Origin: Photobacterium kishitanii
Lineage (GTDB): Bacteria > Pseudomonadota > Gammaproteobacteria > Enterobacterales > Vibrionaceae
NCBI RefSeq assembly: GCF_003026355.1
Contig: NZ_PYON01000008.1
Location: 1 to 64,000, forward strand
Direction of reading: 5' to 3'
DNA length: 64,000 bases
Of the stretch, positions 27,412-36,285 are shown one piece after another. Below the pieces are notes generated by a model. That model was not told the DNA's origin, searched no databases, and saw only the letters and a list, made by a program, of their open reading frames with translations. Made by a program: the position numbers and the translations under genes. Numbering within the stretch: position 1 is the first letter of the stretch; the number at the start of each line of letters is the position of its first letter.

Positions 27412-28773
27412 ATGAATACAAAAATGAAGAAGAATCCTCTTAAAGTCGTGATCATTGGTGCTGGCTCTAGCTACACGCCAGAATTGATCGAAGGTATGTT
27501 GGCGCGTAAGAATGAAATGACAATTAGCGAGTTATGGTTAGTTGATATAGATGATGGCTGGCACAAAGCTATGACTATAAAATCATTGACTGAACGTATG
27601 GTGAAACATGCTGGTGTTGATATGAAAATTCATCTCACTAAAGATCGTCAGCAAGCATTGAAAAATGCCGATTTCATATGCTCACAATTTAGAGTTGGTT
27701 GTTTAGAAGGACGTATTCGAGATGAAACCATATCCTTAAAACATGGCATGATAGGTCAAGAAACGAATGGTTTAGGCGGCTTTGCCAATGCGTGTCGAAC
27801 TATTCCTGTTGCATTAGAAATATGTCGTGAAATCGAACAATTATGTCCAAAAGCGTGGTTGCTTAATTTTACCAATCCATCAGGTATGGTGACAGAAGCT
27901 ATTTTAAAACAAACTAATGTAAACGTGGTGGGCTTATGTAATGTACCCGTTACGATGCAAAAAGGTGCCGCAAAAATTATTGGTTGTAATGAAGATGAAT
28001 TAGTTATGCAAATCGCAGGCCTTAATCATCTTGTTTGGGCAACAGAAATTATTCATGACGGTGAAAATAAACTCCCTCAGGTTTTAGACGCTGTTTTAGC
28101 TGGTGATAACAGTATGGTACCCCAAAATATTCCTGCTTTTGGATGGCCAACAAAGTTAGTACGAGATATCGGGTTGATTCCATGTGCTTATCTACGTTAT
28201 TACTACCAAAGCCAAGATATGCTCGATGATGAAGTTATTGAAATGAAAGAGCATAAACTTGGTTGTCGTGCTGAAGTTGTAAAAGATATAGAAAGAAAGC
28301 TTTTTGAGATATATGAAAACCCACAGTTAAATGTCAAACCTAAAGAGTTAGAACTACGTGGTGGGCAATATTATTCTGAAGCTGCTTGTGAATTGATGAG
28401 TGCTATTCATAACGACAAACGTACTATTATGCATGTTAATACACGTAATAATGGCGCAATAGCAGGGTTACCTGATGATTGTGCTGTCGAAGTGAGTTCA
28501 ATTATTACCAGTGCCGGCCCTAAACCATTAAATGTTGCTCCATTACCTGTAGATGTACTTCGTTTAATTCAGTTGATGAAAGAATTTGAAACACTCACAG
28601 TAAAAGCTGCAATTGACGGTGACTTTAGCGCAGCATTACGTGCATTAGTCCTAAATCCAATCGTACCCACAGGTAAAATCTTGGAGAAAGCATTAGAAGA
28701 AACGATTATGGCTAATAGCTGCTATATGCCTCAATTTTCATCTTTAATACAAGAATTAAAAAAGAATAATTAA
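27412..28773 (+). CDS. chbF: GH4 6-phospho-beta-glucosidase
   Basis: This enzyme hydrolyses phosphorylated beta-glucosides or diacetylchitobiose-6-phosphate by the NAD+- and metal-dependent GH4 redox mechanism. NAD-binding VIIGAGSSYTPELIEGML is at residues 13-31, and the sites LNFTNPSGM, GLCNVPV (metal Cys) and GLNHLVW (metal His) follow. The length (453 residues) fits ChbF/CelF/LicH. It is paired with a ChbG gene 16 bases downstream, supporting a chitobiose role, but no PTS genes are present here. The symbol is by family analogy; general cellobiose-6-phosphate use is the alternative. Confidence 0.85.
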   Translation: MNTKMKKNPLKVVIIGAGSSYTPELIEGMLARKNEMTISELWLVDIDDGWHKAMTIKSLTERMVKHAGVDMKIHLTKDRQQALKNADFICSQFRVGCLEGRIRDETISLKHGMIGQETNGLGGFANACRTIPVALEICREIEQLCPKAWLLNFTNPSGMVTEAILKQTNVNVVGLCNVPVTMQKGAAKIIGCNEDELVMQIAGLNHLVWATEIIHDGENKLPQVLDAVLAGDNSMVPQNIPAFGWPTKLVRDIGLIPCAYLRYYYQSQDMLDDEVIEMKEHKLGCRAEVVKDIERKLFEIYENPQLNVKPKELELRGGQYYSEAACELMSAIHNDKRTIMHVNTRNNGAIAGLPDDCAVEVSSIITSAGPKPLNVAPLPVDVLRLIQLMKEFETLTVKAAIDGDFSAALRALVLNPIVPTGKILEKALEETIMANSCYMPQFSSLIQELKKNN

Positions 28774-28789
28774 ATGAAGAGGTTGTAGC

Positions 28790-29557
28790 ATGAAACTTAT
28801 TATGAATGCCGATGATTTTGGACTTACTCCGAAAGTTAACGATGCCATTATTCAGTGTTTACAAGCTGGTATAGTGAAATCAACAACATTGATGATAAAT
28901 CAAGCGGCTGTTAGTGATGCTATTGTGCGTATTAATGCTGGAGATGTTATAGGAGATGTTGGTTTACATATAACATTAACGGCGGGAAAGCCTATTTTAG
29001 CGTCGGAGTTTGTAACGAGTCTTATAGACTCGGATGGTTATTTTCTTAAAAAACCACAATTATTTAGTCGTACTGATGTCGATGCAAAACAAGCCTATCA
29101 AGAAATGCACGCGCAATACCAGCGAGCGTTAGATCTTGGTTTTAACCCAAGTCACATTGATAGCCATCACTTTGCTGCAGCACTGCCTCAGTTAAAGTGT
29201 GCATTTGTACAGTTTCTTAATGATATTGGTCTACCTGCACGTAGAGTTGATGTGTTTGATGCTGGTTTAGGTGGATTAACTGTGCCCACGACAGATGCCT
29301 TTGATATGAACTTTTTTGATCAAGGAGTCTCTGAAGATAAACTTAAACAGTTAATTCTTAAATATCAAAAAATGATACCTAATGGCGTTCTAGAGCTGAT
29401 GTGCCATCCAGGTTTACAACAAGATTCATTGTTGAGTTCAGTGTCTGGATATGTTGATCTCCGCTATCAAGAATTGCTTATATTAACGGATCCTCAGCTA
29501 CGATTATGGTTACAAAAGCAGGATATTCAATGTGTCAACTTTAGTAACTTAATATAG
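28790..29557 (+). CDS. chbG: ChbG/YdjC-family carbohydrate deacetylase
   Basis: ChbG removes an acetyl group from chitooligosaccharides or their 6-phosphates so that ChbF can hydrolyse them. The metal-binding motif is visible as MNADDFGL at the start, with HITLTAG near residue 63 and the DSHHFAA histidines near residue 124. The length of 255 residues is normal. It follows the GH4 gene with its own ribosome site and is closed by the terminator at 29563. Confidence 0.9.
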   Translation: MKLIMNADDFGLTPKVNDAIIQCLQAGIVKSTTLMINQAAVSDAIVRINAGDVIGDVGLHITLTAGKPILASEFVTSLIDSDGYFLKKPQLFSRTDVDAKQAYQEMHAQYQRALDLGFNPSHIDSHHFAAALPQLKCAFVQFLNDIGLPARRVDVFDAGLGGLTVPTTDAFDMNFFDQGVSEDKLKQLILKYQKMIPNGVLELMCHPGLQQDSLLSSVSGYVDLRYQELLILTDPQLRLWLQKQDIQCVNFSNLI

Positions 29558-29562
29558 TTGGT

Positions 29563-29612
29563 AGAGAATATGTATTTGTCACAAGTAAGTGAGAATTACA
29601 TATTCTCTTTTT
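29563..29612 (+). terminator. Rho-independent terminator after chbG
   Basis: A perfect 12-bp stem (29563-29574 with 29597-29608) is followed by a T run. It also lies just downstream of the minus-strand gene ending at 29626. Confidence 0.85.
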
Positions 29613-29625
29613 ATTGAACTGGTCA

Positions 29626-30372
29626 TTATTTAGATAGTTTGTCTAAAAAAATCAAACCATTTTTTAAACCATTAGTGGTTAAGGTTTTATAGAAATTATC
29701 AATATCAGCTAAATATAGGCTGATAGCTTGTCTTTCTTCATCATTCTTCGTCATATTTAAAAATATAAGACATACAGTACCTGTTCTAGAATGGATCACT
29801 TGCTCTAATAATAGCGTACCTGCTTTTGATGATAATTTGATACCTAAGTCTAATGTGTTGTTAGTCATAGCATGGCTAAAAACCGATAATAATTCATTAT
29901 CAATATCTTCTGCCTGCGAGAATAGAGAGGCGAGGAACTTAACGTGTTTAGTTGCGAGTGCCGCTACCATGTTCTCAAGGCTTTCAGGCATAGGGGATTG
30001 CTGCCAATGCAACATGTCATTAGGTGTTACGGTTGTTATTTGACCGCAAGTATTGGCTTTATCTATAGCAATATCATGATTTGAAATATAAAACATATTA
30101 AAGCAATGTTGGATCACCCATTCAAAATTGGTTTCTGGTGTAGTGATGTTTTGTTGTGAAAGAATATTAGCAGTGGTGTTTTTTGCTTCACTGTGGAGTG
30201 ATTGCACCATTAGGTATAGTGTAAAAAATATTTTTCCTTGATGAATCGCCTCATGCATACGATCATCCATTGATGATGAACGAGCTGTTAACTCGGTAAA
30301 TGCCGCTATCTCCCTAACAGCTGCTTGAATGTGTAGTTCGATACTAATAGTATCATTAAGTCTTGTACTCAT
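29626..30372 (-). CDS. Unknown cytosolic protein
   Basis: I do not recognise this 248-residue protein. It has no signal peptide or membrane helix and is predicted to be mostly helical. Composition and codon use match neighbouring chromosomal genes, so it is probably a genuine conserved gene. It stands alone between chbG and a small RelE-like frame; no functional partner is suggested by context. Confidence 0.6.
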   Translation of the reverse strand: MSTRLNDTISIELHIQAAVREIAAFTELTARSSSMDDRMHEAIHQGKIFFTLYLMVQSLHSEAKNTTANILSQQNITTPETNFEWVIQHCFNMFYISNHDIAIDKANTCGQITTVTPNDMLHWQQSPMPESLENMVAALATKHVKFLASLFSQAEDIDNELLSVFSHAMTNNTLDLGIKLSSKAGTLLLEQVIHSRTGTVCLIFLNMTKNDEERQAISLYLADIDNFYKTLTTNGLKNGLIFLDKLSK

Positions 30373-30553
30373 TAGCGTATTCCTTTTTCGCTGGTACAGC
30401 TTAATTGTGGTACAGATTAGTGATTAATGCATAGTGTAATAGTAGATCTGTGAATAACGTTCACTTTTTCTTAAAGCGTATTTAATTCGCTTAAGCTATT
30501 ACATAGTGAACTTAAGGAATATACTATTACAAAAATAACTAGATGCATTCACC

Positions 30554-30874
30554 ATGAATATTACTTATAGCGAAAATCGGCATTTACGAAAGTTTTTTCA
30601 TTTACACGAGCAGTATCAAGCAATTATTTATCAAGATGTAAGAGAACGACTTCCTAATTTGATTGCTAGCCAATCTGCAAAAATAAAGACAGCAAGACAA
30701 TTACGTAATGACGGCTTAAAAATCTATGAATACAAAATTGTAGCTGCTAAAGACGCAGTATTTCGGTTAGCTTATACGTATTTTAATGACACCATTAACG
30801 TTATTTATATTAGTCAAACAATAATAAAGCACCAGTTTTGTAAGTTATTAGAAAAAACAGAACTTGTTGATTAA
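30554..30874 (+). CDS. Small HigB/RelE-like protein, orphan
   Basis: This 106-residue basic protein has a C-terminal half resembling the RelE/HigB (Gp49) toxin core: LRNDGLKIYEYKIV followed by FRLAYTYFNDTINVIYIS. That is the usual L-x-G-x-G-IYELR then RVAY then hydrophobic strand order, although the final KK motif is not clear. Antitoxin-like genes are not visible on either side, so if it is a toxin relative it may be inactive or act with a partner elsewhere. It could equally be an unrelated phage-type protein. Confidence 0.45.
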   Translation: MNITYSENRHLRKFFHLHEQYQAIIYQDVRERLPNLIASQSAKIKTARQLRNDGLKIYEYKIVAAKDAVFRLAYTYFNDTINVIYISQTIIKHQFCKLLEKTELVD

Positions 30875-30906
30875 TATATATTATATGAAAATTTTGATGT
30901 AAAAAT

Positions 30907-30940
30907 AAGCCGCTAAGTAATCTTAACGGCTTGTTTATAT
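30907..30940 (+). terminator. Probable terminator
   Basis: AAGCCG/CGGCTT arms extended by TAAG/CTTA with one mismatch (30907-30917 and 30922-30932), followed by a T-rich segment. It may serve both the small plus-strand gene and the nfeD gene. Confidence 0.6.
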
Positions 30941-30966
30941 TTAGCTAAGATTTATTCTAGACAGTT

Positions 30967-31425
30967 TTATTTTATTGCACTATCTACGGGTTCGACCCAT
31001 AAAACGCCGACTTCTTTTTTTATAACCTTAACGGCTACACCTTTTGCTATTGTTGTATTTGATTTAATTAGCCATTGAATACCGGAGTAATTATATGTGT
31101 AGCGTTCTGATGGTAATAAATCCTTTTCGAGTTCAAATGTTATAACTGCAAAATCACTATTTATATCAGTTTGAGCTGTTTTATTTTGTAATTTTTTCAA
31201 GGGTTTCCAGAGTGCAAGTGTTAGCAATAACGTTATGATTGCCAAGGTTGAAATGGTACTCAACCAATTAGCTTCAACCATGCCAATATAAATTAACCCA
31301 CTGGTTAGGAGCATAGCGATGCCAAAAAATAGCAATACTAGCGTACTGCAACCGAGTATCAGAACTTCAATGATAAGAGCTAATAAGCCTAATACCACTA
31401 ATGTTTGTGGAATATTGCCAAACAT
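30967..31425 (-). CDS. ybbJ: NfeD-like membrane protein (YbbJ)
   Basis: This 152-residue partner of the SPFH protein has three N-terminal membrane helices (about 8-28, 30-50 and 58-75) and a C-terminal OB-fold (residues 95-150, ending GVLWVEPV). This is the short NfeD layout of E. coli YbbJ. It lies 14 bases after qmcA. In related systems the pair organises membrane microdomains and helps control membrane protein quality. Confidence 0.85.
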   Translation of the reverse strand: MFGNIPQTLVVLGLLALIIEVLILGCSTLVLLFFGIAMLLTSGLIYIGMVEANWLSTISTLAIITLLLTLALWKPLKKLQNKTAQTDINSDFAVITFELEKDLLPSERYTYNYSGIQWLIKSNTTIAKGVAVKVIKKEVGVLWVEPVDSAIK

Positions 31426-31439
31426 ACAACACCTTAGCT

Positions 31440-32396
31440 CTAAGAATTACCTTTTTGAGCTTTATTTATAGAGTTAATGATTGATAGACCTTGAGCAACC
31501 ATTGAACTTGCGTTTGTTGCGTCGTCTGCTAGAAGAACAACAGATGATTCTTTTGCAATGGCTTTCTTTGCTTCAATGGCTTTAGTTGCTAATTCAAGTT
31601 GAATCGCTTTCTGGCCTTGTTCTGTATCAGCCGCTTCACCTATTTTGCGTAATGCCTGTGCTTGTGCATCAGCAACCGCCAAAATTGCTGCAGCTTCACC
31701 TTCAGCCCTAAGAATTTGTTCTTGCTTATCAGCTTCAGCAGCTAGAACTTGAGCTTGTTTTTTACCTTCAGCAACGTTGATAGCGGATTGTCGATCGCCT
31801 TCAGACTCAAGAATTTGTGCTCTTTTTTCACGCTCAGCTTTCATCTGAGCTTCCATTGCTTCCATAACAGAGCTCGGTGGCACAATGTCTTTAATTTCGT
31901 ATCGTAGCACTTGTACACCCCAAGGATCTGAGGCTGTATTGATAGCAGCAACAATGTTAGCGTTTAAAAGATCTCGTTCTTCAAATGTTTTATCTAACTC
32001 CATTTTGCCTAATTCACTACGCATCGTGGTTTGTGCTAATTGAGTAACAGCAAATCTGTAATCATCAACACCATAAGTCGCTTTATATGGTTCAAGAACG
32101 CGGAAATAAAGTACACCGTCAACGACAAGACTAATATTATCTTTCGTTATCGCTGACTGTGATGGAACATCGACAGCTGTTTCTTTCAGGCTTCGTTTTG
32201 CACCAATACTATCAATGAATGGAATAATGAAATTTAGACCAGCTTCTTTGGTAGAGCGGTATTTACCAAAACGTTCAATAAGCCATGCTTGGTTTTGTGG
32301 TACAAAAATAATACTTAATTTAAGTGTAACTACAATAAATATCAGTAAGTATAATTGTGGACTGGTGAGTAGGTTAGTAATGAGATCGAGCGGCAT
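31440..32396 (-). CDS. qmcA: SPFH/Band 7 membrane protein QmcA
   Basis: This 318-residue stomatin-like protein has an N-terminal membrane anchor (about 12-30), the SPFH domain with ERFGKYRSTKEAGLNFIIPF, and a long Ala/Glu/Gln-rich coiled coil (about 190-270). The motif RSELGKMELDKTFEERD is typical of the QmcA/YbbK group. It forms oligomers in the inner membrane with the NfeD partner encoded just downstream. The start ATG lies at 32396 with a short upstream region. Confidence 0.92.
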   Translation of the reverse strand: MPLDLITNLLTSPQLYLLIFIVVTLKLSIIFVPQNQAWLIERFGKYRSTKEAGLNFIIPFIDSIGAKRSLKETAVDVPSQSAITKDNISLVVDGVLYFRVLEPYKATYGVDDYRFAVTQLAQTTMRSELGKMELDKTFEERDLLNANIVAAINTASDPWGVQVLRYEIKDIVPPSSVMEAMEAQMKAEREKRAQILESEGDRQSAINVAEGKKQAQVLAAEADKQEQILRAEGEAAAILAVADAQAQALRKIGEAADTEQGQKAIQLELATKAIEAKKAIAKESSVVLLADDATNASSMVAQGLSIINSINKAQKGNS

Positions 32397-32666
32397 TTTA
32401 TACGTTCCTTATGTTTATTACCGATTAATATTAAGTTTATACTGTGAGCAAATAAAGCCTTATTATACCTGTTTCTTATCCCGATAATATACAATTGAAT
32501 TTGAGATGTGTAGTCATTTGAAAATTTAACTATTGCGATAAAAGCTCAAAAAAGAAGATTTAAGCTAGTAAAGTTAATCAGAGAGTAATTAATCGTATAA
32601 AAATGCCACAGAATATAAAACTGGGCATGTTAAGACGATTTATATAAGAAAAGTAAAAATAGTGCT

Positions 32667-33773
32667 CTAGCGCTGTTCTAGTGGGTATGAACGGTAGCTC
32701 CACATACCATAAGTGCGAAGAGCATCACGGTATATACCGAGTAGTTCCTTATCTGAAGGGATCACTAATGTTGATAGCGGTTTATCAGCAACACTAATAC
32801 TGTCAAAGGTGATACCGCGAGGTCCTGTTTGCCAACTGGCAATATCAAACAGTGTTTGGCCTCGACGAACATGACTTGCTGAACTGATAATTGTTGCGTG
32901 ATCAATGTTGTGACGAGCTAATGCATAACTAACATATAATGCATTTTCAACGGTACTTCGCGCATAGTTATCTTCAATAATACGCTGCTGAGGAACACCA
33001 TGTTGAATGAGCCAGTCAGCCATTAATTTAGCTTCAGTCTGATGATTTAGAGGCATACCTCCAGTGACAATGATCAAAGCCTTCGGTGACTGTTTTGCCA
33101 AACTTAAGGTTTTTTTGAGACGCTGAATAAGAATATCATTCATTGTTCCATCTGGATTTAAAGCATAGCCTAAAGTGACGATGGCAGTATTGCCATTATA
33201 GGACTTGAGTGGCGTACTTTTCAGTGGAATTGCAACAATATGATCTATTGTATTAATTATGTGTTCTATATCTGCTTGACGACCAGGATTGAGTGAGGCT
33301 AGCTTTGTCATTTGTTTTATAGACGCTGCATTATTACCCTTGAAGTTATGCCATACAGCAAGGTATGACAAAATATCAATATCATTAGGAGCGACAGTTT
33401 GTGCTTGCGTAAAGAGTGCAATTGCGCGATCAACATTGCCATTATATATTTGCGCGTTTGCTGCTGAAATGAGTAAGTCTGTCCGATAAGGTTCAAGTTT
33501 ATATGCTTTTAATAGCCGTGAAGTAACAATCTCAAGGTTGCTTGGCATTTTTGCGGTAAAGCCCGCATGAGAGATACGAGATGGTGATTGAAATGCAATA
33601 AGAGCGTCGGTGAGTAATTGATTGACGACTTGGCGTTTAGTTGTGTATTGAGTAATGTCTGTCGAAGGAGTAATACTTTGCAAGGGAACTGAAGTATTGG
33701 CAAATGTAATAGTAGAACTCAAGCAAAGTAAGCTAGCAATTAAAGTTGAAATTATATTCTTTTTCATCGTCAT
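32667..33773 (-). CDS. Secreted TPR plus DUF218 (YdcF/ElyC-like) protein
   Basis: This 368-residue exported protein has a signal peptide (about 1-26, ending TFA), one or two TPR-like helical repeats (about 85-175) and a C-terminal DUF218 domain. The DUF218 signs are AIVTLGYALNPDGT, IIVTGGMPLNH, EAKLMADWLIQHGV, the STVENA motif and the ISSASHVRRG segment. DUF218 proteins such as SanA and ElyC act in envelope integrity, but they are usually membrane-anchored. A soluble periplasmic version joined to TPRs is less usual. It stands alone. Confidence 0.75.
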   Translation of the reverse strand: MTMKKNIISTLIASLLCLSSTITFANTSVPLQSITPSTDITQYTTKRQVVNQLLTDALIAFQSPSRISHAGFTAKMPSNLEIVTSRLLKAYKLEPYRTDLLISAANAQIYNGNVDRAIALFTQAQTVAPNDIDILSYLAVWHNFKGNNAASIKQMTKLASLNPGRQADIEHIINTIDHIVAIPLKSTPLKSYNGNTAIVTLGYALNPDGTMNDILIQRLKKTLSLAKQSPKALIIVTGGMPLNHQTEAKLMADWLIQHGVPQQRIIEDNYARSTVENALYVSYALARHNIDHATIISSASHVRRGQTLFDIASWQTGPRGITFDSISVADKPLSTLVIPSDKELLGIYRDALRTYGMWSYRSYPLEQR

Positions 33774-33954
33774 TTAGGTATTATTATTTTGGTTAGAAAT
33801 ATACTAAATTGAGATGATCAAGAATGTGATCATTACGTGATATTTATTGTTAACTAATTGTATGTTTTAATGATAGTGCCATGATCATCATTAATGACGG
33901 AATTGGATTTTCTCACAAGTTTCGTCAATAGTATTCCGTAGGGATTACACTTAC

Positions 33955-35226
33955 TTAAAAGTGTTCTGCTGGTAGTAATGTTAATGGGTTATTTTTACTG
34001 CTGTGTAGCCAATAGAGGCCCGAATTTTCACCTAAGATCAGTTGTAAGCGCTTCTGAGCTGCAATTATATAGTCATAGCGAATAGCATTATTTTTATATG
34101 AATTTGATTTATTATCGTCATCTGAGAAAATAACTGCTTTATTTTCACTTAAATTAGTATTGTTTTGATAAGCCCAATGAAAAACTTCAGGTGTTATTTT
34201 TAGAGTTGCAATGAATTGAGAATCTTTTTTGGTTATCTTTAATGATTCTGCTGATAGTGAGAGAGCTTGGTAACGACCTGTTTTTTTATCTGCAATAAAG
34301 CTGACTTTCGAATAATCAAAAACATTGCTTTGATCAGTTGGTGAAATATAAAAATTTGATACCTTAGATATTAAACCGTAATTACCTATATATGAGCGGT
34401 AAACGACAGATAAAGGTTCATATAATGACTCCGATGTAATACTTACATTTTCATGAAAGAGTTTTTTATTATCGATAATAAGATGAGTAAAGCTATTCCA
34501 TTTATTGGCGGAAATTTTATAACTGAAATCAGTCATTGGTTTACATTGGTTTGTTTCAGGTGTTACTTGACACCAAGCGATAGAGTAAAAGTCATCTGCT
34601 TTATAAAAAAATATCTTTTTATTTGTAGCAGTGATTTTGCCATATTTATTTATTTGTTGTGAAAAAAGAGCTTTTGTTTTGTTCCTTAAATCAACTTGTT
34701 GTTCTAAATTTTTGGTGATGAACGTAATATTATTCGTGCCGATATTTTCATGCTCAATTAGAAAATGAGTAGGTTCTGTTTGAGAAGGCGACATATACCA
34801 TACACAACTACCAAATAGTGTTATGGCAAGGATAGCAGCAGAAATAATGGTTTTTTTGTTAATATTACTAATAGTACTGTTTGATTTTTGTTCGCTTAGA
34901 TCGACTTCTTCACGGGTGAATTCGCGAATTTGATAACCAACTCTAGGCAAGGTTTCAATCACATCACCTTTATTTTTCTCATTAAGTTTTACCCGTAACG
35001 CTCGAATAACTTGAAATAATGAGGCTTCAGTAACGATACGATCAGGCCAACCCACTTTAAGTAAGTCATCTTTAGTTACTGGAGTACTGTGATTCTCAAT
35101 AAGATAGCTGAGAATATATTGTTCTGACAAATTTAGCTTGAGCGTAGATTCGGATGTTTTAAGTACTCCTTGACTTGCTATGAAGCATACTTTTGTCCGA
35201 AATCTTATTTGCTCAATATTTACCAT
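33955..35226 (-). CDS. ToxR/CadC-like transmembrane transcriptional regulator
   Basis: The N-terminal 105 residues form an OmpR-type winged helix (LSEQYILSYLIENHSTPVTK, then VIRALRVKL and VIETLPRVGYQI). A single membrane helix follows at about 134-152, and then a periplasmic domain of about 270 residues with no recognised family. This is the one-component ToxR/CadC layout, which senses the envelope and binds DNA from the membrane. There is no ToxS-like partner next to it. Nearby regulated genes cannot be assigned; the divergent and downstream neighbours are about 180-390 bases away. Confidence 0.85.
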   Translation of the reverse strand: MVNIEQIRFRTKVCFIASQGVLKTSESTLKLNLSEQYILSYLIENHSTPVTKDDLLKVGWPDRIVTEASLFQVIRALRVKLNEKNKGDVIETLPRVGYQIREFTREEVDLSEQKSNSTISNINKKTIISAAILAITLFGSCVWYMSPSQTEPTHFLIEHENIGTNNITFITKNLEQQVDLRNKTKALFSQQINKYGKITATNKKIFFYKADDFYSIAWCQVTPETNQCKPMTDFSYKISANKWNSFTHLIIDNKKLFHENVSITSESLYEPLSVVYRSYIGNYGLISKVSNFYISPTDQSNVFDYSKVSFIADKKTGRYQALSLSAESLKITKKDSQFIATLKITPEVFHWAYQNNTNLSENKAVIFSDDDNKSNSYKNNAIRYDYIIAAQKRLQLILGENSGLYWLHSSKNNPLTLLPAEHF

Positions 35227-35618
35227 TTATAAACCTTGAATATTATTAGCTAGTCTATCAATTCTATCATGAAAGAGTTATAAAATGACTTATAGGTGTT
35301 AAAAGTTACACCTGATAGTTGTGTTTACATTTATAATATTAATTATTGACATAAAATACAACAGGCTAGGTGATTATTAATGTGGTAAATAAAAGATAAG
35401 CGATTAATAAGAATACTATAAATCAATAATAAATAGGAATATACCAAATAAGCAACTTCCTATTATTAGATACTATTTTTTATCCATATAAATGATGTTA
35501 TTTGACGTAATCTTTACATTCAAAGAGATTAATTATAAAAACCATGAATATAAACGTTCAATTAAAGAAAGAGTATTTATACTCTTTCTTTAAATATTAA
35601 TTATGATTGCAATAAATA
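35227..35618. other. AT-rich intergenic region
   Basis: This 392-bp gap holds the upstream region of the ToxR-like gene and, at its right end, the terminator at 35564-35591. No further gene or motif was recognised. Confidence 0.5.
35564..35591. terminator. Hairpin terminator
   Basis: A perfect 12-bp stem (AAAGAAAGAGTA with its complement, loop TTTA) lies 28 bases downstream of the minus-strand gene ending at 35619. Confidence 0.7.
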
Positions 35619-36071
35619 TTACTTTTGAAAAATTTCAGTGAACTCACGCTTCATAGGTGGGTTACGACGGGCTTTTTTCAATTGCTTACACATATCTTTG
35701 ACGCAATTAACCAGTACCTTATCAAGCATTGATGCCTTATACTCAGCTTGCTCATCAGCACTCATGTCTTCTGGGAATTTGGTATCTTGCATTTCACCAA
35801 GAAAGTCAACGCCAGAATAGCTTTGGCTTAATGCAACTAGAGAGTGAAATTGCTCAAAATTATCCAAAACATTTTGTGCGCTTGCTGGTAATGCGTTCCA
35901 TGCTTCACGTGATGTAGGCTCTGATACCTTATAAACGTTTACAAGCATATCAATCAACTCTGCTGGTACTTCCTCAAATTTGACTACTTGGCGAAGTTCT
36001 GGAGAACAGTCATCTAATGTGAATACTGTTTCTTCGATGATTTGCTCTTCGTTGTTATTAATTTCAGACAT
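35619..36071 (-). CDS. Unknown conserved-looking cytosolic protein
   Basis: I do not recognise this 150-residue acidic protein. It begins with a Glu/Asn-rich stretch, is predicted helical, contains two Cys near the C terminus (NCVKDMC) and ends in a basic tail (KKARRNPPMKRE). I chose ATG 36071, which has an AGGA site; the longer frame to 36134 has none. It is a single gene with its own terminator. It could be a small regulator or adaptor, but nothing in context says which. Confidence 0.6.
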   Translation of the reverse strand: MSEINNNEEQIIEETVFTLDDCSPELRQVVKFEEVPAELIDMLVNVYKVSEPTSREAWNALPASAQNVLDNFEQFHSLVALSQSYSGVDFLGEMQDTKFPEDMSADEQAEYKASMLDKVLVNCVKDMCKQLKKARRNPPMKREFTEIFQK

Positions 36072-36285
36072 AGTTTTTCCTAACGCATTGTGTTTTGAGA
36101 GGAGGAATCCTATATTCCTACTGATAAATGTCAATATATGATTATAAAAGACATAATAAAATTTATTTTAGTGGATAGTCATGGTGTAATCACGTTGTTA
36201 AAGGACTTTTTTAAAAATAGGCATATATGGCACGAATAATGCAATTTGTTTTATATTATATGCTTGCTATCGTGAAGGATTTAAT

